A program made the position numbers and the translations under genes. This document shows positions 51,377 through 64,000 of a DNA stretch of 64,000 nucleotides, in pieces. Under the pieces are notes generated by a model. It did not search any database and had not been told where the DNA came from. It worked only from the letters and a program-made list of their open reading frames with translations. The number at the start of each line of letters is the position of its first letter. Position 1 is the stretch's first letter. Origin of the DNA: Arcanobacterium_A bovis (lineage in GTDB: Bacteria; Actinomycetota; Actinomycetes; Actinomycetales; Actinomycetaceae); NCBI RefSeq assembly GCF_042655305.1, contig NZ_JBHSLR010000009.1, one strand, 5' to 3'.

Positions 51377-53347
51377 TCACTCTTGATGTGATTCTTCGTT
51401 CTGCTCGAGTTCATCGTCGTTAGCATCATCCGAGTCGTTGACGTCGAAATCGTCGTCGTCGAAATCTTCTTCCTCAAATTCCTCGTCTAGATCCATATCT
51501 TCGAGGTCGTCAAGATCGTCAAGATCCTCGATGTCCTCGTCGTCAAGCACATCGTCGTCATCTTCGGAATCGAACAGCTCCTCAAAACTTTCCTCAAACT
51601 CGGGATCAGTTTCTTCGGTATCAGCCACATCGGCGTCGTCCCAGTCCTCAGAGTCTTCAAACTCGGGCTCAAGTTCGGGTTCGATAACGGCATCGTCAAG
51701 CACGTCGTCGAGGTCAAACACCATAGAAACATCTTCCGTGTTGCCTTCGTAAACCGACGTCCACTGCTCACGCAATTCTTTTGCTTCGTCGATGCGACCC
51801 AATTCTTCGAGACGATCAGCTTTAACAAGTTCCACACGCGCGCCAAGTTCGCTGCTCAGATTTTGCACGAGGATCTTATTAAGCACTGCAAGACCCGCTT
51901 CACTGTCGCCCATATCGGCTTTAGCTCCAGAAGCCACGATCGCAAGTTCGATCTTTGCATCGGCATCAAGACGAGCAAGCGGAATACCCTCGATGAAGCG
52001 AAGTGCCTTTTCCGAGCGTCCAAGGCCACGCTCCGCATCAGCTTCAATTGCGACATGCGAAAAATCGTCGCTCATTCTACGGTAAGTGCGCAGCTCAGAG
52101 AGTGCTTCCGCATAGCGCTCAGTAACATAAGCAGTCAGGCCCAGTGCTTCGCGAACCACGTCAATTCGAGCAGCACGAGAGAATGCAGCCTTTGCATGCT
52201 GGTAAGCAACTTCTGGATCAATGTCCATCATTTCGCCAGCATATGCGAGGTGACGTGCCACAACCTCACTATTTTCTTTATTCAGATTACGCAAGTGTTG
52301 GCGCGTTGAGGCGTCAAGCGATTCAGCAGTAATTGATTCAGGAATATCGTATTGAAGACGGTGCAGTTGCGTACGCTCCGATACTTCGTATTCTTTGTTG
52401 GGTGAGTCGGAACGATCATTAAAACGTCCGTTGCGTTCTTCTCCCCGGTTGTTGCCACGACGGCGGTCGTCACGGAAGCCACCACGGCGATCATCACGTC
52501 GGTCATTGTCGCGACGGCCGCGCGAATCGCGATCCTCCCAACGGTTACCGCGGGATTCAAAACGATCATCACGACGACGATCCCCACCAAATCCACCGCG
52601 GCGATCATCATCACGACGTGGACGCGAATCACGATCCTCCCAACGCCGACCACCACGATCATCACGGCGCTCGTCACGGAAACCACCACGGGACTCAAAA
52701 CGATCATCACGACGACGATCATCGTCACGACGTCCACGGAAGCCCCGATCGTCACGGAAACCACCACGACGATCGTCACGGAAACCAGCACGACGGTCAT
52801 CACGTCGGTCGTTATCACGGAAACCGCGTGAACCGCCGTCTTCCCAACGCCGTCCACCACGATCATCACGGAAACCACCACGGGACTCAAAACGATCATC
52901 ACGACGACGATCCCCACCAAAACCACCACGACGATCATCGTCACGACGTGGACGCGAATCGCGATCCTCCCAACGTCGATTTCCGTCGCGGCGCTCATTA
53001 CGATCATTATTCCTGTCGTCGCGGAAACCACCACGGCGGTCGTCACGTCGGTCATTATCACGGTAGCCGCGCGAATCGCCGTCTTCCCAACGCCGGCCAC
53101 CACGATTATCATCACGACGATCATTACGGAAACCACCACGGGACTCAAAACGATCATCACGACGACGATCCCCACCAAAACCACCACGACGATCATCGTC
53201 ACGACGACCACGGAAATCACGATCACCCGAGCGGTTATTACGGCGGTCATCACGGAAACCACCACGACGTTCTGAGGCGGACTGCCAACCGGAGGACGGT
53301 CTTTCGCGACCATTGAACTTGCCATTATTTGTGTTATTTTCGGACAT
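51377..53347 (-). CDS. Tripartite repeat protein: Arg/Asp/Gly-rich tract, TPR-like core, acidic tail
   Basis: 656 residues. Residues 25-330 are a disordered tract of RGGF, RRDDDRR, DRFESRG and RRWED units; the block RRDDDRRGGFGG then DRRRDDRFESRG recurs in four near-identical copies. Residues 345-535 form a helical TPR-like region (LGLTAYVTERYAEALSELR; AFSRAARIDVVREALG). From about 545 the tail is nearly all Asp and Glu. No signal peptide. Rv1691 in M. tuberculosis is the TPR homologue in the same place. RGG tracts commonly bind RNA, but that is inference. Start has a GAGGA site. Confidence 0.9.
   Translation of the reverse strand: MSENNTNNGKFNGRERPSSGWQSASERRGGFRDDRRNNRSGDRDFRGRRDDDRRGGFGGDRRRDDRFESRGGFRNDRRDDNRGGRRWEDGDSRGYRDNDRRDDRRGGFRDDRNNDRNERRDGNRRWEDRDSRPRRDDDRRGGFGGDRRRDDRFESRGGFRDDRGGRRWEDGGSRGFRDNDRRDDRRAGFRDDRRGGFRDDRGFRGRRDDDRRRDDRFESRGGFRDERRDDRGGRRWEDRDSRPRRDDDRRGGFGGDRRRDDRFESRGNRWEDRDSRGRRDNDRRDDRRGGFRDDRRRGNNRGEERNGRFNDRSDSPNKEYEVSERTQLHRLQYDIPESITAESLDASTRQHLRNLNKENSEVVARHLAYAGEMMDIDPEVAYQHAKAAFSRAARIDVVREALGLTAYVTERYAEALSELRTYRRMSDDFSHVAIEADAERGLGRSEKALRFIEGIPLARLDADAKIELAIVASGAKADMGDSEAGLAVLNKILVQNLSSELGARVELVKADRLEELGRIDEAKELREQWTSVYEGNTEDVSMVFDLDDVLDDAVIEPELEPEFEDSEDWDDADVADTEETDPEFEESFEELFDSEDDDDVLDDEDIEDLDDLDDLEDMDLDEEFEEEDFDDDDFDVNDSDDANDDELEQNEESHQE
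52440..53270. repeat. Imperfect tandem repeats encoding the Arg/Asp/Gly tract
   Basis: Units of roughly 60-90 bases recur with high identity, for example the stretch rendering FESRG (four copies) and RWED (five copies). Similar codons make the plus strand stop-free too, so long spurious frames appear there. Slippage could change the copy number. Confidence 0.85.
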
Positions 53348-53694
53348 ACTATTCCTCGCGGTTTGTGTTGAGCGCAGTGCGCATATTCAGATTTGAAAAA
53401 ACTAGTTTTAGATACTGTCTACACAGTACCGTCTTCGGACGTAGAAATCCCACATTATTCGATGAAAATGACTTATCTCATCACAATCAGTGCCGATCAC
53501 AAATTTGTATATCAGGTTGCACAAACAGATGCGCGCCCGCATTCCGATTGCGATACTAGCGCACGTACCAGCAGGCTACTGAACTCGGGTACGAGAACAG
53601 AGTCAGCCACGTTCATGCAATCATTTACGCAAAAATAATCTTTTCGTTACCTTCACGAAACTATCAGTTAATTTTTCCATATCACTATTGGCTT
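53348..53694. other. 347-base divergent intergenic region
   Basis: No convincing gene: short plus-strand frames here lack a ribosome-binding site and family-like features. It carries the palindrome and -10 box of the sugar ABC operon at its right end and presumably the promoter of the repeat protein at its left. Confidence 0.6.
53642..53688 (+). promoter_or_regulatory. Inverted repeat and leaderless -10 box of the sugar ABC operon
   Basis: TTTCGT-N7-ACGAAA (53642-53660) is a perfect 6-bp inverted repeat. CACTAT (53683-53688) ends 6 bases before the ATG at 53695. The repeat could bind a regulator that is not encoded nearby. Confidence 0.4.
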
Positions 53695-54714
53695 ATGCCG
53701 ACGACGATCTCCGAACAGGCGCACAAGCAACAGCAGATAGCTGGCGTACCTGACGATGGCTCGCAGCCTCGAAGCACTCAACTACGTGAACACGAACAAA
53801 ACTCTGCGAAGGTGAAACCGCGGCTATTCAACAAATTGAAGCGCTACGATTCAGCAGAGATCGCCTTGGCTTGCCTCTTTTTGGTGCCAAATCTGATCTT
53901 CTTAATAGTTTTTACATATCGCCCACTCATCGACAATATTCGCTTGTCGTTCATGGACTGGAATATATCGGCGCCGATAGCCACGTTCGTTGGCTTGAGC
54001 AATTATATTGAGTGGTTTACTGCAGATTCGACGGCAACCGTCCTGCTCAATACGCTCGTATTTACGACGTGCACGGTGATTGGATCGATGGTGCTAGGTC
54101 TAGTACTTGCACTTATCCTTGACCAAAAACTCATAGGGCGCAATGCGATACGTTCAATTGTCTTTGCACCGTATATTATTTCGGGTGCGGCAATCGGAAT
54201 TGCTTTTCAATTCATTTTCGATCCGAGCGTCGGATTGATTTCTGATTTCTTGCATCGTCTCGGTTTGCCAAGCCCAGACTTCTATCAAGTCCCTGGCTGG
54301 GCATTATTCATGGTGACCATTACATATATTTGGAAAAATCTCGGCTACACCTTCGTTATTTATTTGGCAGCTTTGCAAGCAAGACGCCGTGATCTCGACG
54401 AAGCCGCAGAAATCGACGGCGCATCACCCGCTCGTCGTTTCTTCAAGGTATTACTTCCGCAGTTGCGACCAACCTCGTTTTTCTTGTCAATCACTGTTTT
54501 ATTGAATTCGATGCAAGTCTTTGACCTGATTAACGTCATGACCCGCGGTGGTCCGCAGGGCAATGGTACGACGACGATCGTCTACCAGATCTATCAAGAA
54601 ACATTCGTCAATACTCGCGCAGGTTACGGCGCCACGGTAGCAACAATTCTTTTCGTTATTCTGCTGGCAGTAACGCTGCTTCAGGTTCGCATCATGGAGA
54701 AAGGCGAGAAATAG
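53695..54714 (+). CDS. Sugar ABC transporter permease (MalF/UgpA type)
   Basis: 339 residues with an unusually long cytoplasmic N-terminus (about 55 residues) before the first helix (ALACLFLVPNLIFLIVFTY). Six helices; the EAA loop is EAAEIDGASPARRFFKVLLP. First gene of the carbohydrate uptake operon. Probably leaderless. The solute is likely a sugar, glycerol derivative or oligosaccharide; it cannot be read from the sequence. Confidence 0.93.
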   Translation: MPTTISEQAHKQQQIAGVPDDGSQPRSTQLREHEQNSAKVKPRLFNKLKRYDSAEIALACLFLVPNLIFLIVFTYRPLIDNIRLSFMDWNISAPIATFVGLSNYIEWFTADSTATVLLNTLVFTTCTVIGSMVLGLVLALILDQKLIGRNAIRSIVFAPYIISGAAIGIAFQFIFDPSVGLISDFLHRLGLPSPDFYQVPGWALFMVTITYIWKNLGYTFVIYLAALQARRRDLDEAAEIDGASPARRFFKVLLPQLRPTSFFLSITVLLNSMQVFDLINVMTRGGPQGNGTTTIVYQIYQETFVNTRAGYGATVATILFVILLAVTLLQVRIMEKGEK

Positions 54715-55610
54715 TGCGGCACACTTTTTCGCTCAAACAAACAAATTCACCACATCATATCGACGACGAGTCGGTGCGCTTCGTGGGGCAATCTCGAGCG
54801 TTCACTATCGTTGGCTACGTGGTGATGATCTTGGTTCTGCTCACGGTAATGATTCCGATCTATTGGATCGTTTTGGCGAGCGTCAAGACTCAAGGCGATA
54901 TTTACACGGCTCCTGCCACATACTTTCCACATCCTTTCACCACAGAGAACTACCGAACTGTTGCCACTGACATTCCACTATGGATGTACCTGCGTAATTC
55001 ACTCATTCTCACTACGGTGCTATCCGCTTTGAAAATATTGCTTGGAGTATTTTCTGCTTATGCCTTAGCACTGTTGCGCTTCCCTGGCCGAAATCTGCTG
55101 TTTCTCGTAGTTATATCTGCGCTGATGGTGCCAAATCAGATCACGTTAATTTCAAATTATGCGCTGATATCTCAACTAGAATTGCGCAACACATTTTTGG
55201 GAATAATCTTGCCGCTGGCTGGAACTGCTTTTGGAACATTTCTTATGCGCAATCATTTTCTATCGCTTCCTAAAGAAGTGATAGAAGCTGCCCGAATGGA
55301 TGGAGCCGGTCCTTTCAAGTTGCTTTGGAGAGTTGTATTGCCAATGTCGTGGCCCACCTTGTCGGCATTTGCGCTGATCACAATTGTCAACGACTGGAAC
55401 GAGTACTTGTGGCCGTTCTTGATGTCGGAAGACGAACGAACCGCCCCTATCCAGATCGGTTTAACGTTCCTTCAAAACAACGAAGGAATCACCAACTGGG
55501 GTCCAGTCATGGCAGGCACTGTGCTCGCCGTCATTCCAGTTTTGATCGTGTTTTTGATCCTTCAAAAGAATCTGATCAAAGGTCTAACTTCCGGAGCAGT
55601 CAAAGGCTGA
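54714..55610 (+). CDS. Sugar ABC transporter permease (MalG/UgpE type)
   Basis: 298 residues, six helices, first at AFTIVGYVVMILVLLTVMIP. The EAA loop is EAARMDGAGPFKLLWRVVLP. The GTG start shares its G with the TAG stop of the preceding permease gene, so the two are translationally coupled and should form the heterodimeric channel. Confidence 0.95.
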   Translation: MRHTFSLKQTNSPHHIDDESVRFVGQSRAFTIVGYVVMILVLLTVMIPIYWIVLASVKTQGDIYTAPATYFPHPFTTENYRTVATDIPLWMYLRNSLILTTVLSALKILLGVFSAYALALLRFPGRNLLFLVVISALMVPNQITLISNYALISQLELRNTFLGIILPLAGTAFGTFLMRNHFLSLPKEVIEAARMDGAGPFKLLWRVVLPMSWPTLSAFALITIVNDWNEYLWPFLMSEDERTAPIQIGLTFLQNNEGITNWGPVMAGTVLAVIPVLIVFLILQKNLIKGLTSGAVKG

Positions 55611-55634
55611 ACCGGGTTTTCAAAAGGAGAATAA

Positions 55635-56930
55635 ATGAAACTCAAGAAAATCGCCGTCGTTGCTTCGGCAATTTCCCTTTCATTAACGCTTGCTGCATGT
55701 TCCGGAACGGGCTCAGGCAGCGAAACAGCACAAAACGACCCAAACCAAGAAGTTACCCTCGATTTTTGGTCCAACCATCCAGGTAATTCAAAGCCAATCG
55801 AAGAAGAAATGATCAAAGCCTTCGAAGCAGAGAATCCCAAGATAAAAATCAAGCTCACTGACGCAGGAAAGAATTACGAGGAAGTGGCACAGAAATTCAA
55901 TGCCGCTCTTTCCGGTGGTCAAGTACCTGATCTCGTTGTCGCTTCGGACGTCAACTGGTACAACTTTGCCCTAAACGGGAACTTCGCCAAAATCGATGAT
56001 CTTATGAAGAAGGCAGATGCGAAGACGGACGATTATGTCGAAAGCCTCTACGACGAGTACACGATTGACGACGCTCACTTCGCCGTTCCTTATGCTCGTT
56101 CCACCCCACTGTTCTACTTCAACAAAGACCTCTTCGCCAAAGCAGGTCTTCCTGCGAAAGGCCCTGCAACATGGCAGGAGTGGAATGACGTTTATGCGCC
56201 TAAGCTCAAAGCTCTTGGCGTAATCCCACTCTCGATCCCTGACGGCTCGAACTACATGGACTGGTACTTCCAGGGCATGATTTGGTCGATGGACGGCGCA
56301 TATTCCAAGGATCTAGACGTCACTATCGCTGATGACGCCGGTGTGCAAGCCGCGTCCTTCCTCCAGTCTCAGTTCAAAAACGGATATTTCCAAGCTGCCA
56401 AGGATTCGGTAGTTCCGTTCTCAACAGGTCAAGCAGCCACGATGCTTCAGTCAACTGGCTCGCTGCGCGGCGTTGAGAAAGACGGAAAATTTGCCGTAGG
56501 CACCGCATTCTTGCCAGCCCCAGAAGGAAAGTCGGGCGTTTCAACAGGTGGTGCTGGAATCGCTATTCCAGCGAAATCAAAGAATCAAGCCGCTGCAGCT
56601 AAGTTCTTGGCTTTCTTGACGAACACTGATAATACGATCAAGTTCAGCCAAGCTACTGGCTATATGCCGGTGCGCACATCTGCTTTAAGCGATGAAAAGA
56701 CCAAAGCGTACATCGCGCAGCATCCAAACTTCGAAACAGCAATAAAGCAATTGCCTCATACGAAGGCACAAGATGCCGCTCGTGCCTACGTTGCTGGTGG
56801 AGGAATGAAGATCGGCGCGGCGCTCGACAAGATTGCGCAAGGCGCAGACGTCAAAGCCACTTTGCAGACGCTTGCAGACGATCTACAAAAACAGATCGAC
56901 ACTCAAATCAAACCCAAGCTCAAGAAGTAA
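55635..56930 (+). CDS. Extracellular sugar-binding lipoprotein (family 1)
   Basis: 431 residues. Signal peptide with lipobox LAAC, Cys22 being the lipidated residue. The mature protein has the MalE-type features VTLDFWSNHPGNSK, ALSGGQVPDLVVASD and VPYARSTPLFYFNKDLFAKA. It captures the substrate outside and delivers it to the two permeases. AGGAG ribosome-binding site. The position as third gene, after the permeases, is less common. Confidence 0.95.
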   Translation: MKLKKIAVVASAISLSLTLAACSGTGSGSETAQNDPNQEVTLDFWSNHPGNSKPIEEEMIKAFEAENPKIKIKLTDAGKNYEEVAQKFNAALSGGQVPDLVVASDVNWYNFALNGNFAKIDDLMKKADAKTDDYVESLYDEYTIDDAHFAVPYARSTPLFYFNKDLFAKAGLPAKGPATWQEWNDVYAPKLKALGVIPLSIPDGSNYMDWYFQGMIWSMDGAYSKDLDVTIADDAGVQAASFLQSQFKNGYFQAAKDSVVPFSTGQAATMLQSTGSLRGVEKDGKFAVGTAFLPAPEGKSGVSTGGAGIAIPAKSKNQAAAAKFLAFLTNTDNTIKFSQATGYMPVRTSALSDEKTKAYIAQHPNFETAIKQLPHTKAQDAARAYVAGGGMKIGAALDKIAQGADVKATLQTLADDLQKQIDTQIKPKLKK

Positions 56931-56956
56931 CTAATCAATTCTAGAAGGGATTTCCC

Positions 56957-58042
56957 GTGGCCAGTGTAACGCTCAATCAAGCAACACGTATTTACCCAGG
57001 TGCGCAAAAACCTGCTGTTGATCACCTCGATCTTCATATCGACGACGGCGAATGCGTTGTGTTTGTAGGTCCATCTGGCTGCGGGAAATCCACTTCTTTA
57101 CGTATGGTCGCTGGTCTCGAGCCACTTGACTCAGGTCAAGTACTCATAGGTGACCGTGATATTACCAACCTGCGCCCCAAAGCCCGCGACGTAGCGATGG
57201 TATTCCAAAGCTATGCTCTGTATCCGAATATGACAGTGGCACAGAACCTCGCCTTCGCTCTCGAAAATCAAAAGGTCCCTAAGCCGCAGATTAAGGAACG
57301 GATCGAATGGGCGGCGCGATTGCTTGAAATACACGATCTGTTAGACCGTAAACCGGGAGCTTTATCAGGTGGACAGCGCCAACGCGTTGCCATGGGACGA
57401 GCTATCGTGCGCAAGCCTACAGTATTTTGTATGGATGAGCCGCTTTCGAACCTCGATGCAAAACTTCGCGTAACGATGCGCGCCGAAATAGCCGCGTTAC
57501 AGCGAGAACTCGGCGTCACCACAATCTATGTGACGCACGATCAAGTCGAAGCGATGACGATGGGGCATCGCGTAGCGGTGTTAGCAGACGGTCATCTCCA
57601 GCAAATTGACACGCCAACTAATTTGTATCGCCATCCAGCAAATATGTTTGTAGCTGGATTCATCGGTTCACCTGCAATATCATTCTTCACTCTGCCAATC
57701 GTTGAAGATGGCACAGTGTACTTGGGAAATTATCCGATTCGACTTCCGCGCACTGTTACTGCGCAGCTAGACAAAGAGATTACGATCGGTATTCGGCCTG
57801 AGTCTTGGACACCCGCCCGTGAGGAAGAACCTAGTGTTTCGTTAAAGACAAGTATTGTCGAACAGCTAGGAAACCAATCATTTCTATATGGCGACGTCGA
57901 ACATGTTTCTGGTAGCAGCCGCGTGGCAGTATTACTACCACGTAATGTACTTATTGCTCCGAACAGCGAATATCGCGCCCAGCCGATAACTGAAGAACTC
58001 TATTATTTCGATCCTCGTACCGGTAACGCCGTCTGGGTATGA
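56957..58042 (+). CDS. Sugar ABC transporter ATP-binding protein (UgpC/MsmK type)
   Basis: 361 residues. Walker A GPSGCGKSTSLRMVAGL, signature LSGGQRQRVAMGRAI, Walker B VFCMDEPLSNLDAKLR, switch His in YVTHDQVEAMTMGH. The C-terminal TOBE-type domain (from about 240; IGIRPESWTPARE) is typical of shared or regulated sugar ATPases. Start is GTG with AAGGG upstream. The operon appears self-contained because the ATPase is encoded here. Confidence 0.95.
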   Translation: MASVTLNQATRIYPGAQKPAVDHLDLHIDDGECVVFVGPSGCGKSTSLRMVAGLEPLDSGQVLIGDRDITNLRPKARDVAMVFQSYALYPNMTVAQNLAFALENQKVPKPQIKERIEWAARLLEIHDLLDRKPGALSGGQRQRVAMGRAIVRKPTVFCMDEPLSNLDAKLRVTMRAEIAALQRELGVTTIYVTHDQVEAMTMGHRVAVLADGHLQQIDTPTNLYRHPANMFVAGFIGSPAISFFTLPIVEDGTVYLGNYPIRLPRTVTAQLDKEITIGIRPESWTPAREEEPSVSLKTSIVEQLGNQSFLYGDVEHVSGSSRVAVLLPRNVLIAPNSEYRAQPITEELYYFDPRTGNAVWV

Positions 58043-58101
58043 GTTTCACCAATGGACGCATGACCGCAGAAAACTGATTCGGTTTTTGGTGGTTGTGTTT
58101 G

Positions 58102-58143
58102 ATGCCCGGTCTGGCTCTTGTTTATTTGAGCAGGTCCGGGCAT
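58102..58143 (+). terminator. Hairpin after the sugar ABC operon
   Basis: ATGCCCGG and CCGGGCAT form the outer stem and GCTC/GAGC the inner stem of an imperfect hairpin 60 bases past the last stop. Confidence 0.6.
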
Positions 58144-58212
58144 TCCTCGCGTGAATGAGGTTTGTGGCTTCACGTGTGGTGTTGTGTGTTTTGGGTTACT
58201 GCTGGTGTGGTT

Positions 58213-58253
58213 GTGGGGGCTAGAAAAACACTGTTGTGTTTTCTAGCCCCCAC
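58213..58253 (-). terminator. rRNA operon terminator
   Basis: GTGGGGGCTAGAAAA with its near-exact complement TTTTCTAGCCCCCAC gives an 18-bp stem with one bulge, about 17 bases past the 5S 3' end. Confidence 0.9.
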
Positions 58254-58269
58254 ACATCCTATATGTTTG

Positions 58270-58387
58270 GGTGACGGCGGTGTCCTACTCTCCCACACCC
58301 TCGCGGGTGCAGTACCATCGGCGCTGGCAGGCTTAGCTTCCGGGTTCGGAATGGGACCGGGCGTTTCCCTGCCGCTATGACCACCGT
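58270..58387 (-). rRNA. rrf: 5S ribosomal RNA
   Basis: Minus strand, about 118 bases. Contains GGTGGTCATAGCGGCAGGG, CCCGGTCCCATTCCGAACC and the 3' GAGAGTAGGACACCGCC, characteristic of actinobacterial 5S. Ends are approximate by a few bases. Confidence 0.95.
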
Positions 58388-58499
58388 CAAAACGGTTGGA
58401 TAACCAACACCATGCCACATGGTTTGGTGGCCGGGAATTGTATAGAGGACGCGAGCATTTTGTTAGAAAAACTATTTTCTTACACCACGCTAAGTGCGT

Positions 58500-63349
<4,850 letters not shown>

Positions 63350-63657
63350 AAACCAAACACCCCCAACCACCACAACAGGCAGCCAGAAGCACCCAATTCC
63401 ATACATGAAAAGCCCAATAACAGACTCAACAAAAAACAAAAACAGACCAACCAAACACCCCCACCAAAAAGCAGAAGCACCCAGCCAGCCCAAAAAACAT
63501 CACCCAACCAACCAAAACCACCAAAAACAAGCAGCCCCAGCCAGCCAGACAACAAAACATATCATAAAAAGCTGACACACTATTGAGATCCCAAACAACA
63601 AACCCACACCCAACAAACAACCCCAAGGAGGGATCCTCTGCCGAAGAGGTAATGACC
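63350..63657 (-). other. rRNA operon leader
   Basis: About 300 bases between the proximal promoter and 16S; the transcript is G/T-rich and low complexity and no gene is seen. It presumably carries antitermination and RNase III signals, which I could not pinpoint. Confidence 0.6.
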
Positions 63658-63687
63658 AATTTAAGGCCGATCACCAGCGAATGTCAA
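63658..63687 (-). promoter_or_regulatory. rRNA promoter, proximal
   Basis: TTGACA (63682-63687), an 18-base spacer, TAAATT (63658-63663) on the minus strand, the best consensus promoter in the window. Confidence 0.85.
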
Positions 63688-63823
63688 GACCTAACAAGCG
63701 CAGATTTCTCCACACAAATTAACTCATGGACATTCAAGATTTGTAAGAAAGCAACAAACTTCCAAATTCCATTCGGATTAGTTTGTCTCAATCGCTTCTC
63801 ACTCGCTCTTGGCGACGGATAAA

Positions 63824-63853
63824 ACTTTACAAACTATTGCGAACTTAGGTCAA
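63824..63853 (-). promoter_or_regulatory. rRNA promoter, distal
   Basis: TTGACC (63848-63853), an 18-base spacer, TAAAGT (63824-63829) on the minus strand. Confidence 0.7.
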
Positions 63854-63887
63854 ACTATTACGCGGTGTCGCTACTCACACGGCCAAA

Positions 63888-63930
63888 ACACGAGGGGTTT
63901 CGCCTTTATTTTCGGCGAAACCCCTCGTGT
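63888..63930. terminator. Perfect 17-bp hairpin upstream of the rRNA promoters
   Basis: ACACGAGGGGTTTCGCC and its exact complement flank a nine-base loop. It likely ends a minus-strand gene beyond the right edge, insulating the rRNA operon. The last 70 bases show nothing else. Confidence 0.85.
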
Positions 63931-64000
63931 CCAATCAAAGATCACACGAATCTAATTTGACCGCTAACTAAGCATCACTTAAGCACCAAAACCAGCTCAA

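Noticed and set aside
52440..53270. CRISPR array
   Set aside because: The repeats are coding, variable in length, and without unique spacers of constant size.
52282..53325. Long open frames on both strands over the repeat region (Val/Ile-rich on minus, Ser/Arg- and His-rich on plus)
   Set aside because: They are by-products of the repeated codons of the Arg/Asp/Gly protein; composition is absurd for folded proteins and no ribosome-binding sites precede them.
53393..53638. 81-codon plus-strand frame in the divergent intergenic region
   Set aside because: No ribosome-binding site, no leaderless -10 box, and no family-like or structural features.

Overview
The window is a stretch of an actinobacterial chromosome of moderate G+C (about half), most likely from the family Actinomycetaceae or a close relative. 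The evidence is a mycothiol ligase gene (mshC), an actinobacterial ImuA'-ImuB-DnaE2 mutasome, SteA and a MctB/SteB-type protein, actinobacterial GlgA/GlgC, a LexA box of the actinobacterial type, and gene orders that also occur in Mycobacterium tuberculosis. Two blocks are syntenic as I recall them. Block one is trmI/RecB-like nuclease/mshC/uppP/M20 peptidase (Rv2118c to Rv2141c region). Block two is TPR protein/HAD phosphatase/small protein/tlyA/nadK/recN/steA/mctB/pyrG/nudix (Rv1691 to Rv1700). The genus cannot be fixed from sequence inspection alone.

Layout. 1-9.9 kb: partial tRNA m1A58 methyltransferase, RecB-family nuclease, the uppP-mshC-HAD operon, an aldo/keto reductase-like gene without two catalytic residues, a small acidic protein, an M20 peptidase, a GCS2-type ligase and a glutamine amidotransferase. 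10-15 kb: two small membrane proteins upstream of a NarL-type two-component pair, a LssY_C membrane protein, a decayed small membrane gene and tRNA-Leu(GAG). 15-22 kb: a MazG-like protein, a coiled-coil protein and the mutasome operon with a perfect LexA box. 22-32 kb: two SPOUT methyltransferases, an XRE regulator, an NfeD/SPFH pair, an orphan ABC ATPase, divergent glgA and glgC, serB, an ABC-F protein and a zinc metallopeptidase. 32.7-39.3 kb: a complete suf operon (sufR-sufB-sufD-Rieske-sufC-sufS-sufU-sufT-like). 39.4-53.3 kb: nudix, pyrG, and a long cell-envelope/DNA-repair block ending in a striking Arg/Asp/Gly-repeat protein. 53.7-58 kb: a sugar ABC transporter operon. 58.2-63.9 kb: one 16S-23S-5S rRNA operon on the minus strand, with no tRNA in its spacer, driven by two tandem promoters.

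Most of the content is housekeeping. I did not find an obvious new defence or mobile system, CRISPR array, prophage or insertion sequence. The most informative non-gene signal is a recurrent promoter layout: a TANNNT -10 box ending 6-7 bases before an ATG or GTG, with no Shine-Dalgarno, in front of at least thirteen genes. This implies widespread leaderless transcription, and it helps to choose starts and to expose a frameshifted gene near 10 kb. Other points of interest are the perfect LexA operator, paired palindromes upstream of sufR, a Rieske ferredoxin inside the suf operon, the catalytically incomplete aldo/keto reductase, a double-hit pseudogene, a MraY/WecA-like protein next to murJ, and the tripartite repeat protein.
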